From the NCBI RefSeq assembly GCF_014066305.1, contig NW_023501124.1:56982-120981 (forward strand): a stretch of DNA of 64,000 bases. Reading direction: 5' to 3'. This document shows, one piece after another, positions 1 through 10,117 of the stretch; position 1 is the stretch's first letter; every line of letters begins with the position of its first letter. The stretch is from Letharia columbiana. Taxonomy: Eukaryota; Ascomycota; Lecanoromycetes; Lecanorales; Parmeliaceae. The notes beneath the pieces were generated by a model. It saw only the letters and a program-made list of their open reading frames with translations, did not search any database and was not told where the DNA came from. The position numbers were made by a program, and so were the translations under genes.

Positions 1-56
1 CTCCAAAAGCAAATACGCCGAAGCCGACACTCGCTCCCACAACGTCTGCTTCCATT

Positions 57-359
57 TTGCAGGAGCTCAATTGCCAAGCTGATCAGTATCAGAGTCTTGG
101 GGATACGTCCCACGCCTTCCCAGGGTTGAGATGCGTCCTCAGCCATCTTCTCGATCATCTTGGGCCTGGCCATGGAACAGAATCATGGCAAACAATGTAC
201 TGTGCTTGGGTCAAAAGGCTTGGTGGACCGAAGAAGGTAGAGGATCTGTTGCTCGGTTTCATTGACGAGGATATCAAAGCCCTACAGGGTCAGTTGATCA
301 CTGCTCAACGACTGCAAGAGGTGAAACATGGGCAGCCTGTGATAATTGACCGGCACTAA
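57..359 (+). CDS. 3' terminal exon of an unknown protein (partial)
   Basis: An open frame of about 100 codons ends at TAA 357-359. The bases just upstream (a pyrimidine-rich stretch ending TTTTGCAG at about 51-60) look like a 3' splice site, so the true exon probably starts near 61 and the gene begins outside the window. The translated part has a Leu/His-rich segment and no signal peptide, membrane segment or motif I recognise. I cannot name the product. It could also be a chance frame; the splice-like acceptor and reasonable codon composition are the only support. Confidence 0.35.
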   Translation: MQELNCQADQYQSLGDTSHAFPGLRCVLSHLLDHLGPGHGTESWQTMYCAWVKRLGGPKKVEDLLLGFIDEDIKALQGQLITAQRLQEVKHGQPVIIDRH

Positions 360-1031
360 AGGCAATCTGGAGGGTACCTCGACTTCATCACGGACGATCG
401 GGAAATTTATTACCAACGATACTATTGGCCAGTCGACAAATTTGGGAGTATCGTAGGGTAGGCGATTATCGCGGAGTAAGAGAATATCGTGGGATATAAG
501 AATATCGTAGGGTAGGAGAGTATGGTAGGATAAGGTATCGTGAGGTAAAAGAGTACAGTACCACCAGTACTGCAGGCCTCAAGGTGAAGCTCAGCTGGAA
601 TATTCGCTAAAGCGGCCACGGTCAGGGTGAGTGGGGGTTATACATACGAAATGTACCGCGATGATCCTATGTAAATGCGTACGCCCCCCCATCTCAGCCT
701 GATGCTCTAGAACAAGAAGTTGTCAAAGGCTTCAGGCTGGCCCCTCACGCTAGGATATGCCATCTCGGGTAATCTTCCAAGTTAGGTAGGTGAAGAAGAA
801 AACCCATCTAAGCTTGTCACACCTACCCCACCTTGACCTATCAGCTCTGGCGGTTCATGTTCTCCGACAGTATGTGGATTCAACGCTCCTTGGCGTCACC
901 TACGCATTCTCTGCGGCTTTCCTGCCTTCATAAATCTCTCGTGTCTCCCTCTTTTCATTTCCATTCATATATAGATTGACCTTCTTTACGTTATAGATGC
1001 TTTGATCTTGCTGTTCCTTACTACTTGCCCA
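360..1031. other. Intergenic region and promoter side of the S28 peptidase gene
   Basis: No gene seen. It contains a degenerate short tandem repeat (listed separately) and, just before the peptidase start, a minimal upstream ORF of two codons plus stop (ATG CTT TGA at 997-1005), which could lower translation of the downstream start. Confidence 0.5.
445..560. repeat. Degenerate tandem repeat, about 18-20 bp period
   Basis: The core TATCGTRGGRTAAGAGA recurs about six times with substitutions and small length changes between 445 and 560. It is non-coding on the plus strand. A minisatellite in the intergenic region; no function inferred. Confidence 0.6.
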
Positions 1032-2651
1032 ATGATGCTCCCAATATTATTAGCTGGCCTCGGGGCCTTGTCCTTGACTTGTGCAATGCCCCCACGACAG
1101 CTACTGGCTTCTAAACATATGGAGCTATCGCTTGAGCGTAGACAGGATGCCTCGCAGTACCCAGCGCATACCATTGATATGCCCATTGACCATTTCCCAA
1201 ATAACCCACGTTATGCCCCGCACACAAATGCGACCTTCTCTCAGCGATATTATTTCGACTCGACGTACTATAAACCTGGCGGTCCAGTATATCTGTATAT
1301 AGGAGGTGAAACGAGTGGGCCGAGCAGGTTCTCGAATTTGGAGACCGGGATCATCCAAATTTTGATGAATGCAACGAATGGATTGGGCGTCATCCTAGAG
1401 AATAGATACTATGGAGAATCGTTTCCTTACAACACTTCGACTACAGACCAACTAGCCTACTTGACTACCGAGCAAACAATTGCGGACAATGCATACTTCG
1501 CCACTCATGCAACCTTCCCTGGCATCAAAGGCAATATATCGGCACCAATTTCACCATGGGTGTTGTACGGAGGAAGTCTGGCAGGAGCTCAGACTGCATT
1601 CTCTGTCAAGCAATACGGAGGCTTGCTATACGGCGGCATTGCTAGTAGCGCCGTAATCCATGCGGTGCTCGCTTATCCTGAGTGGTACGCTCCAATCCAG
1701 AAGTTCGCTCCCCAAGACTGTGTCACAAGTATCAACAACATCGTCGACAAGTTCGATGCACTAGTTGCTGCAAACAACACTGAAGGGATTGAAGCATTCA
1801 AGGCAATTTTCGGCCTTGAGGCGTTGATAGACAACCGAGACTTCGCGATGACAATTGCTTTCCCAATCGGTGGGCCAATGAACTATCCGACCAACACATG
1901 GCAAGAGCTCAATTGGAACTCGACATATGGTTCCCAGGATTTCTTCCATTTCTGCTCCAATGTCACCAATCTGGACGCCCCTGAAAACATCACAGCGGTC
2001 GACACCGTGCTCAGTAAATACAGTAATGGCGAAGCTTGGAGCAATCTTGGTAACTACGCCCAATACGTGAAACAAACACTCCTCCCACTCTGTGACGGTG
2101 TCCCGATCGACAGCACGTCTTGCTTTGGCACCCAGAATCAAACTTTCTATGCCGATACAACCAATTCAGCAGCGCGCAGCTACCTTTACAGCACCTGCAC
2201 CGAACAGGGCGCCTATCAGGTCGCTCCCGCAACTGGACCTTCATTGATCTCCCGCGTCCTTCAGGTCAACTACACCCAGCAATGGTGTGAATGGGCTTTT
2301 CCCAAGGGGAAGTTCAATTCCATACCCAGCACGCCCAATTTGAATTACTACAATCATTACGGAGGTTTCAATTTCTCTGCGGATCGTCTAGCCTTCATTG
2401 ACGGCAACATCGACGTCTGGCTCGACGTCTGCTATCACTCGAATGACGCCCCAGCGCGCTATTCTACAGACCTTCATCCTGAGTATTTGATTGCCGGCGC
2501 GGGCCATCACTGGGATAGCTACGGCATTCTTGATCTCGCCGCGGAGCCCCAGTTCATCGAGCAGGCGCATCTGTGGGAGATCAGAACGGTGAGGAAGTGG
2601 CTGAGAAGCTTTAAGAGCTGGAAATCGAACGTCAGACATTCAGAGCTCTAG
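1032..2651 (+). CDS. Secreted S28-family serine peptidase (prolyl endo/carboxypeptidase type)
   Basis: Intronless, 539 aa from ATG 1032 to TAG 2649-2651; two adjacent ATGs (1032, 1035) open the frame. Residues 1 to about 18 form a hydrophobic signal peptide, so the enzyme is secreted. S28 enzymes cleave after proline, as in lysosomal Pro-X carboxypeptidase and the Aspergillus prolyl endoprotease. The nucleophile motif GGSLAG puts Ser at residue 182. GNIDVW gives a candidate Asp461 and AGAGHHWDS a candidate His492, spaced as in the family. Many N-x-S/T sites are visible, consistent with secretion, and the length matches fungal members (about 520-560). A two-codon upstream ORF lies at 997-1005. 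Family assignment is firm; exact specificity (endo or exo) is inferred only. An acidic-pH extracellular nutrient role is likely. Confidence 0.93.
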   Translation: MMLPILLAGLGALSLTCAMPPRQLLASKHMELSLERRQDASQYPAHTIDMPIDHFPNNPRYAPHTNATFSQRYYFDSTYYKPGGPVYLYIGGETSGPSRFSNLETGIIQILMNATNGLGVILENRYYGESFPYNTSTTDQLAYLTTEQTIADNAYFATHATFPGIKGNISAPISPWVLYGGSLAGAQTAFSVKQYGGLLYGGIASSAVIHAVLAYPEWYAPIQKFAPQDCVTSINNIVDKFDALVAANNTEGIEAFKAIFGLEALIDNRDFAMTIAFPIGGPMNYPTNTWQELNWNSTYGSQDFFHFCSNVTNLDAPENITAVDTVLSKYSNGEAWSNLGNYAQYVKQTLLPLCDGVPIDSTSCFGTQNQTFYADTTNSAARSYLYSTCTEQGAYQVAPATGPSLISRVLQVNYTQQWCEWAFPKGKFNSIPSTPNLNYYNHYGGFNFSADRLAFIDGNIDVWLDVCYHSNDAPARYSTDLHPEYLIAGAGHHWDSYGILDLAAEPQFIEQAHLWEIRTVRKWLRSFKSWKSNVRHSEL

Positions 2652-3169
2652 ACCCTCGGGAAAGCCAGAGATTGAAGGCTTGTTCAGGTATCGAAAAGGT
2701 GGATTTATCATAGAGAGTATCGGTCAATCAAACACAAAAGCTGTCGTAACCATCTCACAAATCTCTTTCTCGCCCGCACTAATTCTGGCTGTAAAGTTGA
2801 GTTGATGAGCTGCTGAATGCCTCGATATCTTGCAGTGGGATTTGCTAAAGTTTTACCGCCAAGGTTATAAGGTACTTTAGTAGAGTAATGCGTTTTCCCC
2901 GACCAAGGCTAGTGTGAGTGCTGCTTTACATCGCGTGACTAACGCTGATTGTAGGTGGCCAAGGGTTGCTCTCAGAAACCGTTGCAACCGGGTCATAATG
3001 ATTTCATGGTTATAGACACCATAGACGATAGTGATATACGCCAGCCCGACTGCTTTGTCCCCGTGGACTCACGAAGTGTGTTTGCAAAAGCCTAGATGCT
3101 ACCGTTCCTGAAAACTCCTCAGATGAGTCGAGGACCGACATTGCTAACAATAGAAAGCGAAAACTTCGC
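2652..3169. other. Intergenic region between convergent genes
   Basis: About 520 bp between the 3' ends of the S28 peptidase and the alpha/beta hydrolase. I see no gene, repeat or RNA here; it should hold the two 3' UTRs and terminators. Confidence 0.6.
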
Positions 3170-4141
3170 TCACTTTTTCCTCTCGACTTTCCCCTGCCCC
3201 TCAAGCCCCTCCAACGCCTTACATGCCTCTGCCCAAGCCCCATCTCCCTCATAGAGCTGACTCCTTAAATACGCCCACGTCATCCTTTGCACTACCGCCA
3301 ACCGCTCCGGACTCTCATCCAACGTCTCGCGCGCGTCCCACCCACTGATACCCCCAAGGCTATGTCTGGCGCCCTTGAGCGTAAGCAGATCTTTCGGCCC
3401 CGGAGCAAGCGCGTACGGGTCGGCATGCCAGTCGGCGCCGCGGATCGTCAAATGGGGGCTGACGTCCTCGTCACCGTACACCACGAGCGCGGGCGTGGCC
3501 ATGTTGCCGAAGCTCGCGCCATAGAAGGGGACGAGTCTCTTCCCGAAGGCCGAGATATCCGCGCCGCCGTTTCCGATGCCGGCGAGGACGACGCCCGCCT
3601 TGATGCGCGTCTCGGGCTCGTACCACGTGGACCCGTCGCGCGGGTCCGTGTTGCTGGCACCCAGGAGCATGGCGGCGGTCCACCCGCCCGCCGAGTGGCC
3701 CGCGACCGCCACCCGCCGCTTGTCGAGGCGGCCCCGGAGCCCCGGCACGGCCGCCTCGACGCTGTTGAGGTGGTCGAGGATCCGCACCATGTCCGCGGCT
3801 CGCTCTTGCCAGAACAGTTCCTGGCCCTCGGGCGCCTCGAGCCCCAGGAACGCCGAGCTCAGGTGCGTCGGCTGCAGCACCGCGAAGCCGTGCGCGGCCC
3901 AGAACTCGTACAGGGGCGCGTACCCCTCCAGCGACGAGAGCGAGTTGCTGCGCCCCTGGCCGTGCGAGAGGAGGATGATCGGCAGGGCGTCCCCGGTCGA
4001 GGGCACCGTTACGCGCAGCTGGAGGTCGACGGGACGGCCGGGGGCGGGGAGGACGACGGGGCTGAAGGAGATGATGGGTTTAGAGGGGTTGGTGGGGATG
4101 TCGGCCGCGGCGCCGATGAGGGCGTGGTAACCGGTATGCAT
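3170..4141 (-). CDS. Alpha/beta hydrolase of chlorophyllase / PAF-acetylhydrolase type
   Basis: Single exon, 323 aa, start CAT at 4139-4141, stop TCA at 3170-3172. No signal peptide, so probably cytosolic. The fold markers are visible in order: an oxyanion-region motif SHGQG near residue 60, the nucleophile elbow GHSAGG near residue 147, a candidate acidic residue in YGDEDVS, and a candidate His in GARHSLGG toward the C-terminus. The layout resembles bacterial and fungal proteins annotated as chlorophyllase-like or platelet-activating-factor acetylhydrolase-like carboxylester hydrolases. The substrate cannot be read from sequence. The gene is strikingly GC-rich at third codon positions compared with its neighbours, which also creates long spurious open frames on the other strand. 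Confidence 0.85.
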   Translation of the reverse strand: MHTGYHALIGAAADIPTNPSKPIISFSPVVLPAPGRPVDLQLRVTVPSTGDALPIILLSHGQGRSNSLSSLEGYAPLYEFWAAHGFAVLQPTHLSSAFLGLEAPEGQELFWQERAADMVRILDHLNSVEAAVPGLRGRLDKRRVAVAGHSAGGWTAAMLLGASNTDPRDGSTWYEPETRIKAGVVLAGIGNGGADISAFGKRLVPFYGASFGNMATPALVVYGDEDVSPHLTIRGADWHADPYALAPGPKDLLTLKGARHSLGGISGWDARETLDESPERLAVVQRMTWAYLRSQLYEGDGAWAEACKALEGLEGQGKVERKK

Positions 4142-4623
4142 GGTGTTCGTTTTTGTTTGGTGAGTTGGATTGAGTGGGAGGTGGAGGGACGAGGGATGAT
4201 CGAGTTGGTGAGAGACGGGACTGTAAAGCGAGAAGTATTTAATTCATAGATGAAATGACACGGCGCTGATAAAGCCAGCGCAATGGTGAGCGATCAGGAT
4301 CAACTCTTCAGGGATTCACGATGGATATATGGAGTTAAGACGGACGTAAGCTCGGCTTTTGACTCGCTCACTCTACTTATTCCGCAAATTTGGACGGCAA
4401 AGCTTGAGGTAGTCTATCCCAATACCGTCTTGGAAACAAGAAGAGACCTTCCTTGCAGCAAGTGTAAGACAGCTATCATGCCCTGCTCCGAACCAGATAG
4501 TAGGGCTTACAAGACACCTCACCTTGTGTAAAGCGAGGGCACGCACCACAGGGAGCCCGTGAAAGGTTGACTGGAGAATATGAAATGTGATATAAAGACA
4601 GAATGCAGAAACTCCCAAGCTGG
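4142..4623. other. Intergenic region, no gene seen
   Basis: Upstream region of the alpha/beta hydrolase. Only short, unconvincing open frames; no recognisable element. Confidence 0.5.
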
Positions 4624-4977
4624 TCATGGCACCGCCGGCAGTGTACCCGATCGCGGCCGTTCAAATTCTTCAGCAAGTGCCTCGTGTATATTTGCCTCGT
4701 CCACCCGCTCGTTATGCTCATGACTGTAACCCTGCCACTTGACCGAGTAGCTACGCCTGAGGCTCGGAGCGCGGCTGTCCTTTTCCGCCCCTTCCACGGG
4801 CGGGCCACGACTGCGGCGAGGGCCGACGGGTGACGCGACAGTCGAGGAGCGCCGCTTAGCCAGATACTGACTGTCTTCGGAAACGACGGGGGGCGGGGGA
4901 GCCGGCTGGCTGTTGCTGTGTGGGCTTCGGAGAAGGTGATCCGGATATTGGGCGATGTCGAGCCTGCTTGGCCCCAC
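4624..4977 (-). pseudogene. Decayed chromodomain-containing fragment
   Basis: A minus-strand frame ends (about residues 78-110) in a segment beginning YSVKWQGYSHEHNE and closing with ALAEEFE, then a stop after about ten more residues. This matches the C-terminal two thirds of a chromodomain (pattern Y-x-V-K-W-x-G-Y, then an acidic residue spacing, a hydrophobic strand and EEFE). The first strand of the domain (usual E-Y-x-V-E-x-I-L) is not in frame upstream; instead there is a Pro/Ser/Arg-rich low-complexity stretch. Chromodomains occur in HP1-like host proteins and at the C-terminus of fungal gypsy-type integrases. Because the piece is short and isolated, I read it as a gene relict. It could instead be the last exon of an unresolved intron-containing gene reaching to about 5337. 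Confidence 0.5.
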
Positions 4978-5484
4978 TGATGGATGTCACTCGTTCATCG
5001 GCTAAGCCGTAGTCACCAAGTCGCCGTGACGGTGCTGAGCGCGAAGAAGCCAATTGCTGTATGGTGAAACGGAGGTTTCATGTCTTGAGAGAGATAGCGA
5101 GCTTCGAACGCAGCGGATCGCGCCATCACTCATCCGCATCAGCCAATCCGTCGACTTCCAGCCTTGCGCTTTCCGTGCCGGTGGTGTAAGTTCGATGAAG
5201 CACGCTTTGCTGTCGGGCACAAAGCAACGGGACCCTTTTTGCAGCTCGTTCAATGAAGTTTCGCTTCCGCCGGAGTCATCGGCAACCAGCGAGCTATTGG
5301 TTGGTTCAGTTCTGTGAGCCAAATTTCTAATTGGCATCGTGCTTGATGGTTGAGTGCGCTAAAAGCGGCAATCTCGGGTGAGCTCAGATTGACTAGCGTA
5401 TGCACAAAGGTCCGGAATGCTTGGCGCTGAGAATTCCCACATATACCACCAAGAATAGTAGTGAATAGCTGCATCTTCTCCAAT

Positions 5485-5650
5485 ATCGTATTAAATTACC
5501 TCGGTTATTCTAAAGCTATTAAGAGCATTTTATAAAATTCGCTATTATTCTATTTTATAATAAAATAAAATATTTATATCTTTTAAAAACTTTATAATCT
5601 AATCTATATTATATTTATTAAATTTTAATAACTTTCTAGATTATAATAAA
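5485..5650. repeat. Small AT-rich, RIP-like scar
   Basis: About 165 bp made almost entirely of A and T, nearly without CA or TG dinucleotides, in an otherwise GC-balanced gene region. The texture is identical to the large AT-rich tract beyond 35 kb. Most likely the mutated remnant of a repeat; no ends can be defined. Confidence 0.5.
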
Positions 5651-5959
5651 CTGTGGTTTTGAACCTATACAGAAAAATTGAAATTTTTGCCATTGAACTG
5701 AGGGAAATTTTCTTTCTTTCTCAAGGATTATGCAATCAGGGGTAAAGCGGTTACGGCCGCGCGGGTTCCGAGTGTGTGGGGGGCTGGGGGCTCGGGGGTA
5801 CAATGCTTTAAAGTAAAGTTTAGGTACCTTAAACCTGGTAGTCTTCACTGGCGTCTTTTTTTTCTGCCAAGACATGACTTTTTGACGATTGGTTCATCAT
5901 TCACTACCTTGTTTTTGAAGCTCCATCAGATAGCTGGGGTAACCTTGACATGCGGACAG

Positions 5960-8209
5960 ATGGCGGACTTTGATCTATCGACTTCTTTTGTCCCTTCTCT
6001 CAACAAGCCGTCCTCTCTCCTTCCTATTGCACGTCATCGTCAGAGTCTACTATATCTAGTTGAAACTTTTCCAGTAATCATAGTTGTTGGTCAAACAGGT
6101 TCGTACATTCCGTATTATCTTTCTTGTTTGGATCCAGGACTTGAGTCACATCACGGGGAGCAAAAGGGTTTTGTACTTGGCTTAGAGAAGCAATGCTGAC
6201 CCGGAATTGTTGGTTAAGGAAGTGGAAAGACAACACAGATCCCACAGTTTCTCGAACAGGCAGGATGGTGCGAAGCAGGCAAAGTTGTTGCGGTCACGCA
6301 GGTAGGTGAGTTGGAAAGCCCTGTATTGATTGTCAGGTTTATTGATTACTGATGACATATCAGCCCCGGAGAGTCGCTGCTACTACCGTGGCCACTCGGG
6401 TCGCAGAGGAGGTTGGATGCAATTTAGGGGAAGAAGTCGGCTACTCCATTAGATTCGAGGACTTGACCAGTGCCAAAACTCGCATCAAGTTCTTGACCGA
6501 TGGTCTTCTTCTTCGAGAAGCACTTGCAGATCCTCTCTTATCGAGATACTCAATTGTCATGGTCGACGAAGCTCATGAGCGCTCGCTAAGCACTGATATA
6601 CTCCTCGGCGTACTGAAGAAGATTAGCAAAAGGAGGTCAGATCTCCGTATAATTATCAGTAGCGCAACATTGCAAGCAGAAGACTTTCTTCGTTTCTTCT
6701 CTGGAGAACAACCCGAACAGAACGGTGATGCAGACGAGCACTCTGTAGGTCGGATCATCAGCCTAGAAGGACGCATGTATCCAGTGGACACGATGTATCT
6801 TGAGGAGCCGGCCGAAAACTACGTCGAAAGGGCAGTGAAGACCGTATTCGATATACACGCCAGTGAATCGGATGGCGACATACTCATTTTCCTGACAGGT
6901 CGAGAAGAGATTGACACGGCTCTTCAGCTAATTGCAGACCGAGCAGCGTCTCTACACCCTCGGGCTCAATCTGTCCTCTCGCTGCCTCTATATGCTGGGC
7001 TAACGAGCGAGCAACAGCTCTACGTATTCGAGCCTGCTCCAGAGAATACCCGCAAAGTCATCGTCTCAACGAACATTGCGGAGGCTTCAGTGACCATTGA
7101 TGGCATTGTCTATGTCATTGATTGTGGCTTTGTTAAGCTGCGTGCCTTTAATCCTAAGACTGGGATTGAAACTTTGACAGCCACGCCGGTTTCCAAGGCA
7201 TCGGCCACGCAGCGTGCTGGACGAGCAGGGCGGACGAAAGCGGGGAAATGCTACAGGTTGTATACGCAGCTGGCTTACCAGAGTCTACCGGAAGCCACCG
7301 TGCCTGAAATCCAGAGATCAAATCTTGCACCAATCATTCTCCAATTGAAAGCACTTGGCATCGACAATGTTCTTCGCTTTGATTTTCTCACCCCTCCACC
7401 AGCAGAATTGATCATCCGTGCGCTGGAGCTGTTGTACTCGTTGGGAGCGGTGGATGACTACGCAAAGCTCACTCGGCCCTTGGGCGTACGCATGGCCGAA
7501 CTTTCGGTTGAACCAATGATGGCTAAGGTCCTCTTGTCAGCATCTACTATGGGCTGTATGAGTGAGATTTTGTCTATTGCGGCAATGACTAGTTTGCAAG
7601 GAGCCGTGTGGTTTCATCACGATGGAGAGAAGAAGGCAACGGAATCTGCTCGTCGCAAATTCGCCGTCGAGGAAGGAGATCACCTTACGTTACTCAACGT
7701 ATATCAAGCTTTTGTGACTAAAGGCAGGAAGGATTCGAAATGGTGTCGGGACAATTGTCTTAATTACAAATCTATGACACGCGCCGTCAGTGTTCGAACT
7801 CAGCTAAAGCGGCATCTAGAGCGGTTTGGAATAGACGTTGATGAAACACTTGCCACGAGTAAGAAGGCTGACGAAGTGTCTGATAAAGGAAAACAGATCA
7901 GAAAGTGTCTAGCAGCTGGATATTTTGCTCACGCCGCCAGGATGCAGCCTGATGGGGTCTTCAAGACAGTCAATGGGAGCGTGACTTTGCACGCTCATCC
8001 AAGCTCTCTCATGTTTGTAAGTCTACTTTCGCTCTCAGATTTTTGAAAGTCTTGCTAACGACAAATAGAATAGGAAGGCGGATTGGGTCATCTTCCACGA
8101 GATCCTCGAGACTGGGAGCAAGACCTTTATTCGAGATGTCACAAAGATCGAGAAGGGCTGGTTGCTTGATGGCTCGTTGTCCACGTATTATGAAATCACG
8201 GAACATTGA
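5960..8209 (+). CDS. DHX35: DEAH-box ATP-dependent RNA helicase, DHX35-like
   Basis: Four exons, join(5960..6098,6219..6301,6364..8016,8069..8209), 671 aa; phases agree at all junctions. Motif I, GQTGSGKT (residues 44-51), is split by the first intron. Motif II is DEAH at 142-145, motif III is SAT near 173, and the motif VI region QRAGRAGRT follows near 355. The helicase-associated and OB-fold domains fill the C-terminal third, ending in WVIFHEIL and a Y-Y-E-I segment typical of DEAH helicases. The short N-terminus and overall length fit DHX35 rather than the longer Prp2/Prp16/Prp22. DHX35 homologues copurify with late spliceosomes; a nuclear pre-mRNA splicing role is inferred from the family. 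The splice choice at 8068/8069 gives the conserved N-R-K; an alternative acceptor lies three bases downstream. Confidence 0.92.
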
Positions 8210-8410
8210 GAACGGTCTGGTCTGGTGAGTGGCTTTGAGACGAAGCACTAGAGGATCTCCATGGCGACATACGATTATTGTATAATAGACAATACATAGC
8301 AAGGAGTGATCTGAATTGAAGAAGTTGACCAATCAAAGCCGCACTTGCTAAGTGAATGTATCCCCGCTTCCTTACTTCCTTCTCTAGAAAATGTAGCCAG
8401 CACCTCCACC

Positions 8411-8479
8411 ATGACCAAACATGCCTCACCATCAAGGGCACGATCATTCGGGTCACGACCACGAAGGCCACGGTCATGA
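8411..8479 (+). promoter_or_regulatory. Overlapping upstream ORF in front of the PITH gene
   Basis: An ATG in a good initiation context (CCACCATGA) at 8411 opens a 23-codon frame (stop included) ending at TGA 8477-8479. It is out of frame with, and overlaps, the PITH protein start at 8421, whose context is weaker. If the mRNA starts upstream of 8411 this would reduce translation of the main frame; if transcription starts inside 8411-8420 it is irrelevant. Confidence 0.4.
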
Positions 8480-9147
8480 TCACGGTCACGACCACAGTGA
8501 CGAGACAGAACCAGCTCTCCAGACCCTGATATGGAAGCAAATCGACTTTGACAACATAAGAACTCTCAACGAGCGTGAGCCCGATGCAGGCGCGAAGGTT
8601 GTCAAAAAAACATGGCAGCAGCGGCTGGAGGCTGATCCAGAGCTCGAGAGTGATGCAGACGAGCAGTTGCTCATGTTTGTGCCGTATGTAACTGATATGC
8701 TTCCTCAGACCTATAACACTCTAACGACTTGTGCACAGCTTCGCCGGCGTCCTAAAGCTCCACGCCATCCTCGTTCGTGCCTCAACTTCCGACTGCTGTC
8801 CCAAGACCCTCAAAGTCTACCACAACAGAGACGACCTCGACTTCTCCACCGCCTCTGATCTCGAGCCCACGCAGACACTCACCGTCTCACAGACCAGTGA
8901 TATCCAAGATCTGCAGGTCAAGCGGGCGAAGTTTGGGAACACGTACAACTTGACGTTGTTCCTGGAGGATAACTATGGGGATGATGTTACGAGAGTGTAT
9001 TGGATCGGATTCAAGGGAGAGTTTACGGAGTTGAACAGGGAGCCGTTCGAAGTGCTATATGAGAAGGCGGCGAATCCGAAGGATCATGAATTGGTAGCGG
9101 GGATTGGAGAGAGGGGTGCTATGAGTGGGGGGAGACATGGGATGTAG
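8421..9147 (+). CDS. PITH-domain (DUF1000) protein
   Basis: Two exons, join(8421..8683,8739..9147), 223 aa. The N-terminus is a His/Gly/Asp-rich repeat (residues about 3-28, many H-x-H and G-H-D units) that could bind metal. It is followed by the PITH domain, which opens around the I-D-F-D-N-I-R-T-L-N-E segment and includes the F-A-G-V-L-K-L-H strand across the intron, K-T-L-K-V-Y-H-N, and R-V-Y-W-I-G-F-K-G near the end. In human TXNL1 this domain docks the protein on the 26S proteasome. This fungal stand-alone form has no thioredoxin domain, so a proteasome-associated or cytosolic role is inferred only. The gene lies 211 bp downstream of the helicase on the same strand. Confidence 0.9.
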
Positions 9148-9409
9148 GTGGACGCCTACTGGATGGAGTAGAGGTTATAGCATGCTCTGCAATTGCTGCT
9201 TCACGGAATAAATTCCAGGAGCGTTAGCACCCCGGTGCTGTGTAAAGGAGCAAGATGTATTTGATAGTGATGACAACATCTATACATTTGCAATCGAAAG
9301 TGCACCAAGTGTGGATGAGAATTCCAAGAAGCCAAATATATACCGGCTGAGCATAACCAACGCCATTCGCTATGCCGTTCGCATAATCCCGGACCTTCCC
9401 GTATGAGCA
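9148..9409. other. Convergent intergenic region (PITH gene / VPS20)
   Basis: 262 bp between two stop codons; should hold both 3' UTRs. No other element seen. Confidence 0.5.
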
Positions 9410-10117
9410 CTATGCCAGCATCGGCTCCGCAGCCTGCGCCGCCGCCCTCTCCTGTGCTCTCGCCCTTGCTCTCGCCTTCTGCTGTCCCACCTCTTCCAAT
9501 TCACCAGCAAACACAGGCTCATTCTGAGGTGCTGCTGGATACTTGATAGCATTCGGCTCTTTAATCCCGTTGATCTCTCCCTCCAAAGTCTCCAACTCGT
9601 CCTCTACTTCGTCCTCGTCCTGATTTGACATTTGGCCTCCCAGCATCTCACTAATCTCTTTTTGATACGCCTTCGCATCTTCACTCTCCCCCATCAACTT
9701 CTCCACATTCTCAATGCCGCCCATTTCGGCATGTATTTGTTTGAGAACGTTTGTACCCTGTTGTAGGCCGTAGACCACGTCCTTCTGGACCAAGGTAAAC
9801 TCGACATTGCTGGTCAACTGTTCAAGTGTCTCAAGCTGGGCGTCGGTTTTGGCGAGAAGGGTTTCTTGGAACTTCTTGCGCCGCAATGCCAGGAGCGCTT
9901 TAGGCTTGTCTCCACGGGCCAGACATTCTCGCGCGACTGCTGTCTCGCGGTCTGTAATCAGGGTTACGCGCTGCTGGTATTGGTGTAGCTTGTCGCGCTG
10001 GTTCTTCATGTCAAGGATTGCCCTACGTCATTTGTTAGTAGATATTGGGGAATAAAAGGCTCTTTGAGAGGACCTGTCCTGTGCCGATATCTTGTGCGAG
10101 CTTGGAGTGTTCCCCAT
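9410..10117 (-). CDS. VPS20: ESCRT-III subunit Vps20 (CHMP6)
   Basis: Two exons on the minus strand, complement(join(9410..10022,10074..10117)), 218 aa. The 44-nt first exon encodes MGNTPSSHKISAQD, giving the N-terminal glycine that Vps20/CHMP6 proteins myristoylate. The 51-bp intron has a TACTAAC branch site. The rest is the Snf7-type helical core: basic first helices (Q-D-R-A-I-L-D-M-K-N-Q-R), a long coiled coil, then the acidic region E-D-E-V-E-D-E-L-E-T-L and a C-terminal tail rich in Ala, Arg and Glu. Vps20 nucleates Snf7 polymers on endosomes downstream of ESCRT-II for multivesicular-body sorting. Length matches yeast Vps20 (221 aa). It is divergently transcribed from RIX7. Confidence 0.94.

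Noticed and set aside
3287..4249. 320-codon open frame on the plus strand opposite the alpha/beta hydrolase
   Set aside because: It is an antisense shadow produced by GC-rich third positions; the minus frame carries the GHSAGG motif and family features, this one is Arg/Gly/Glu-rich nonsense.
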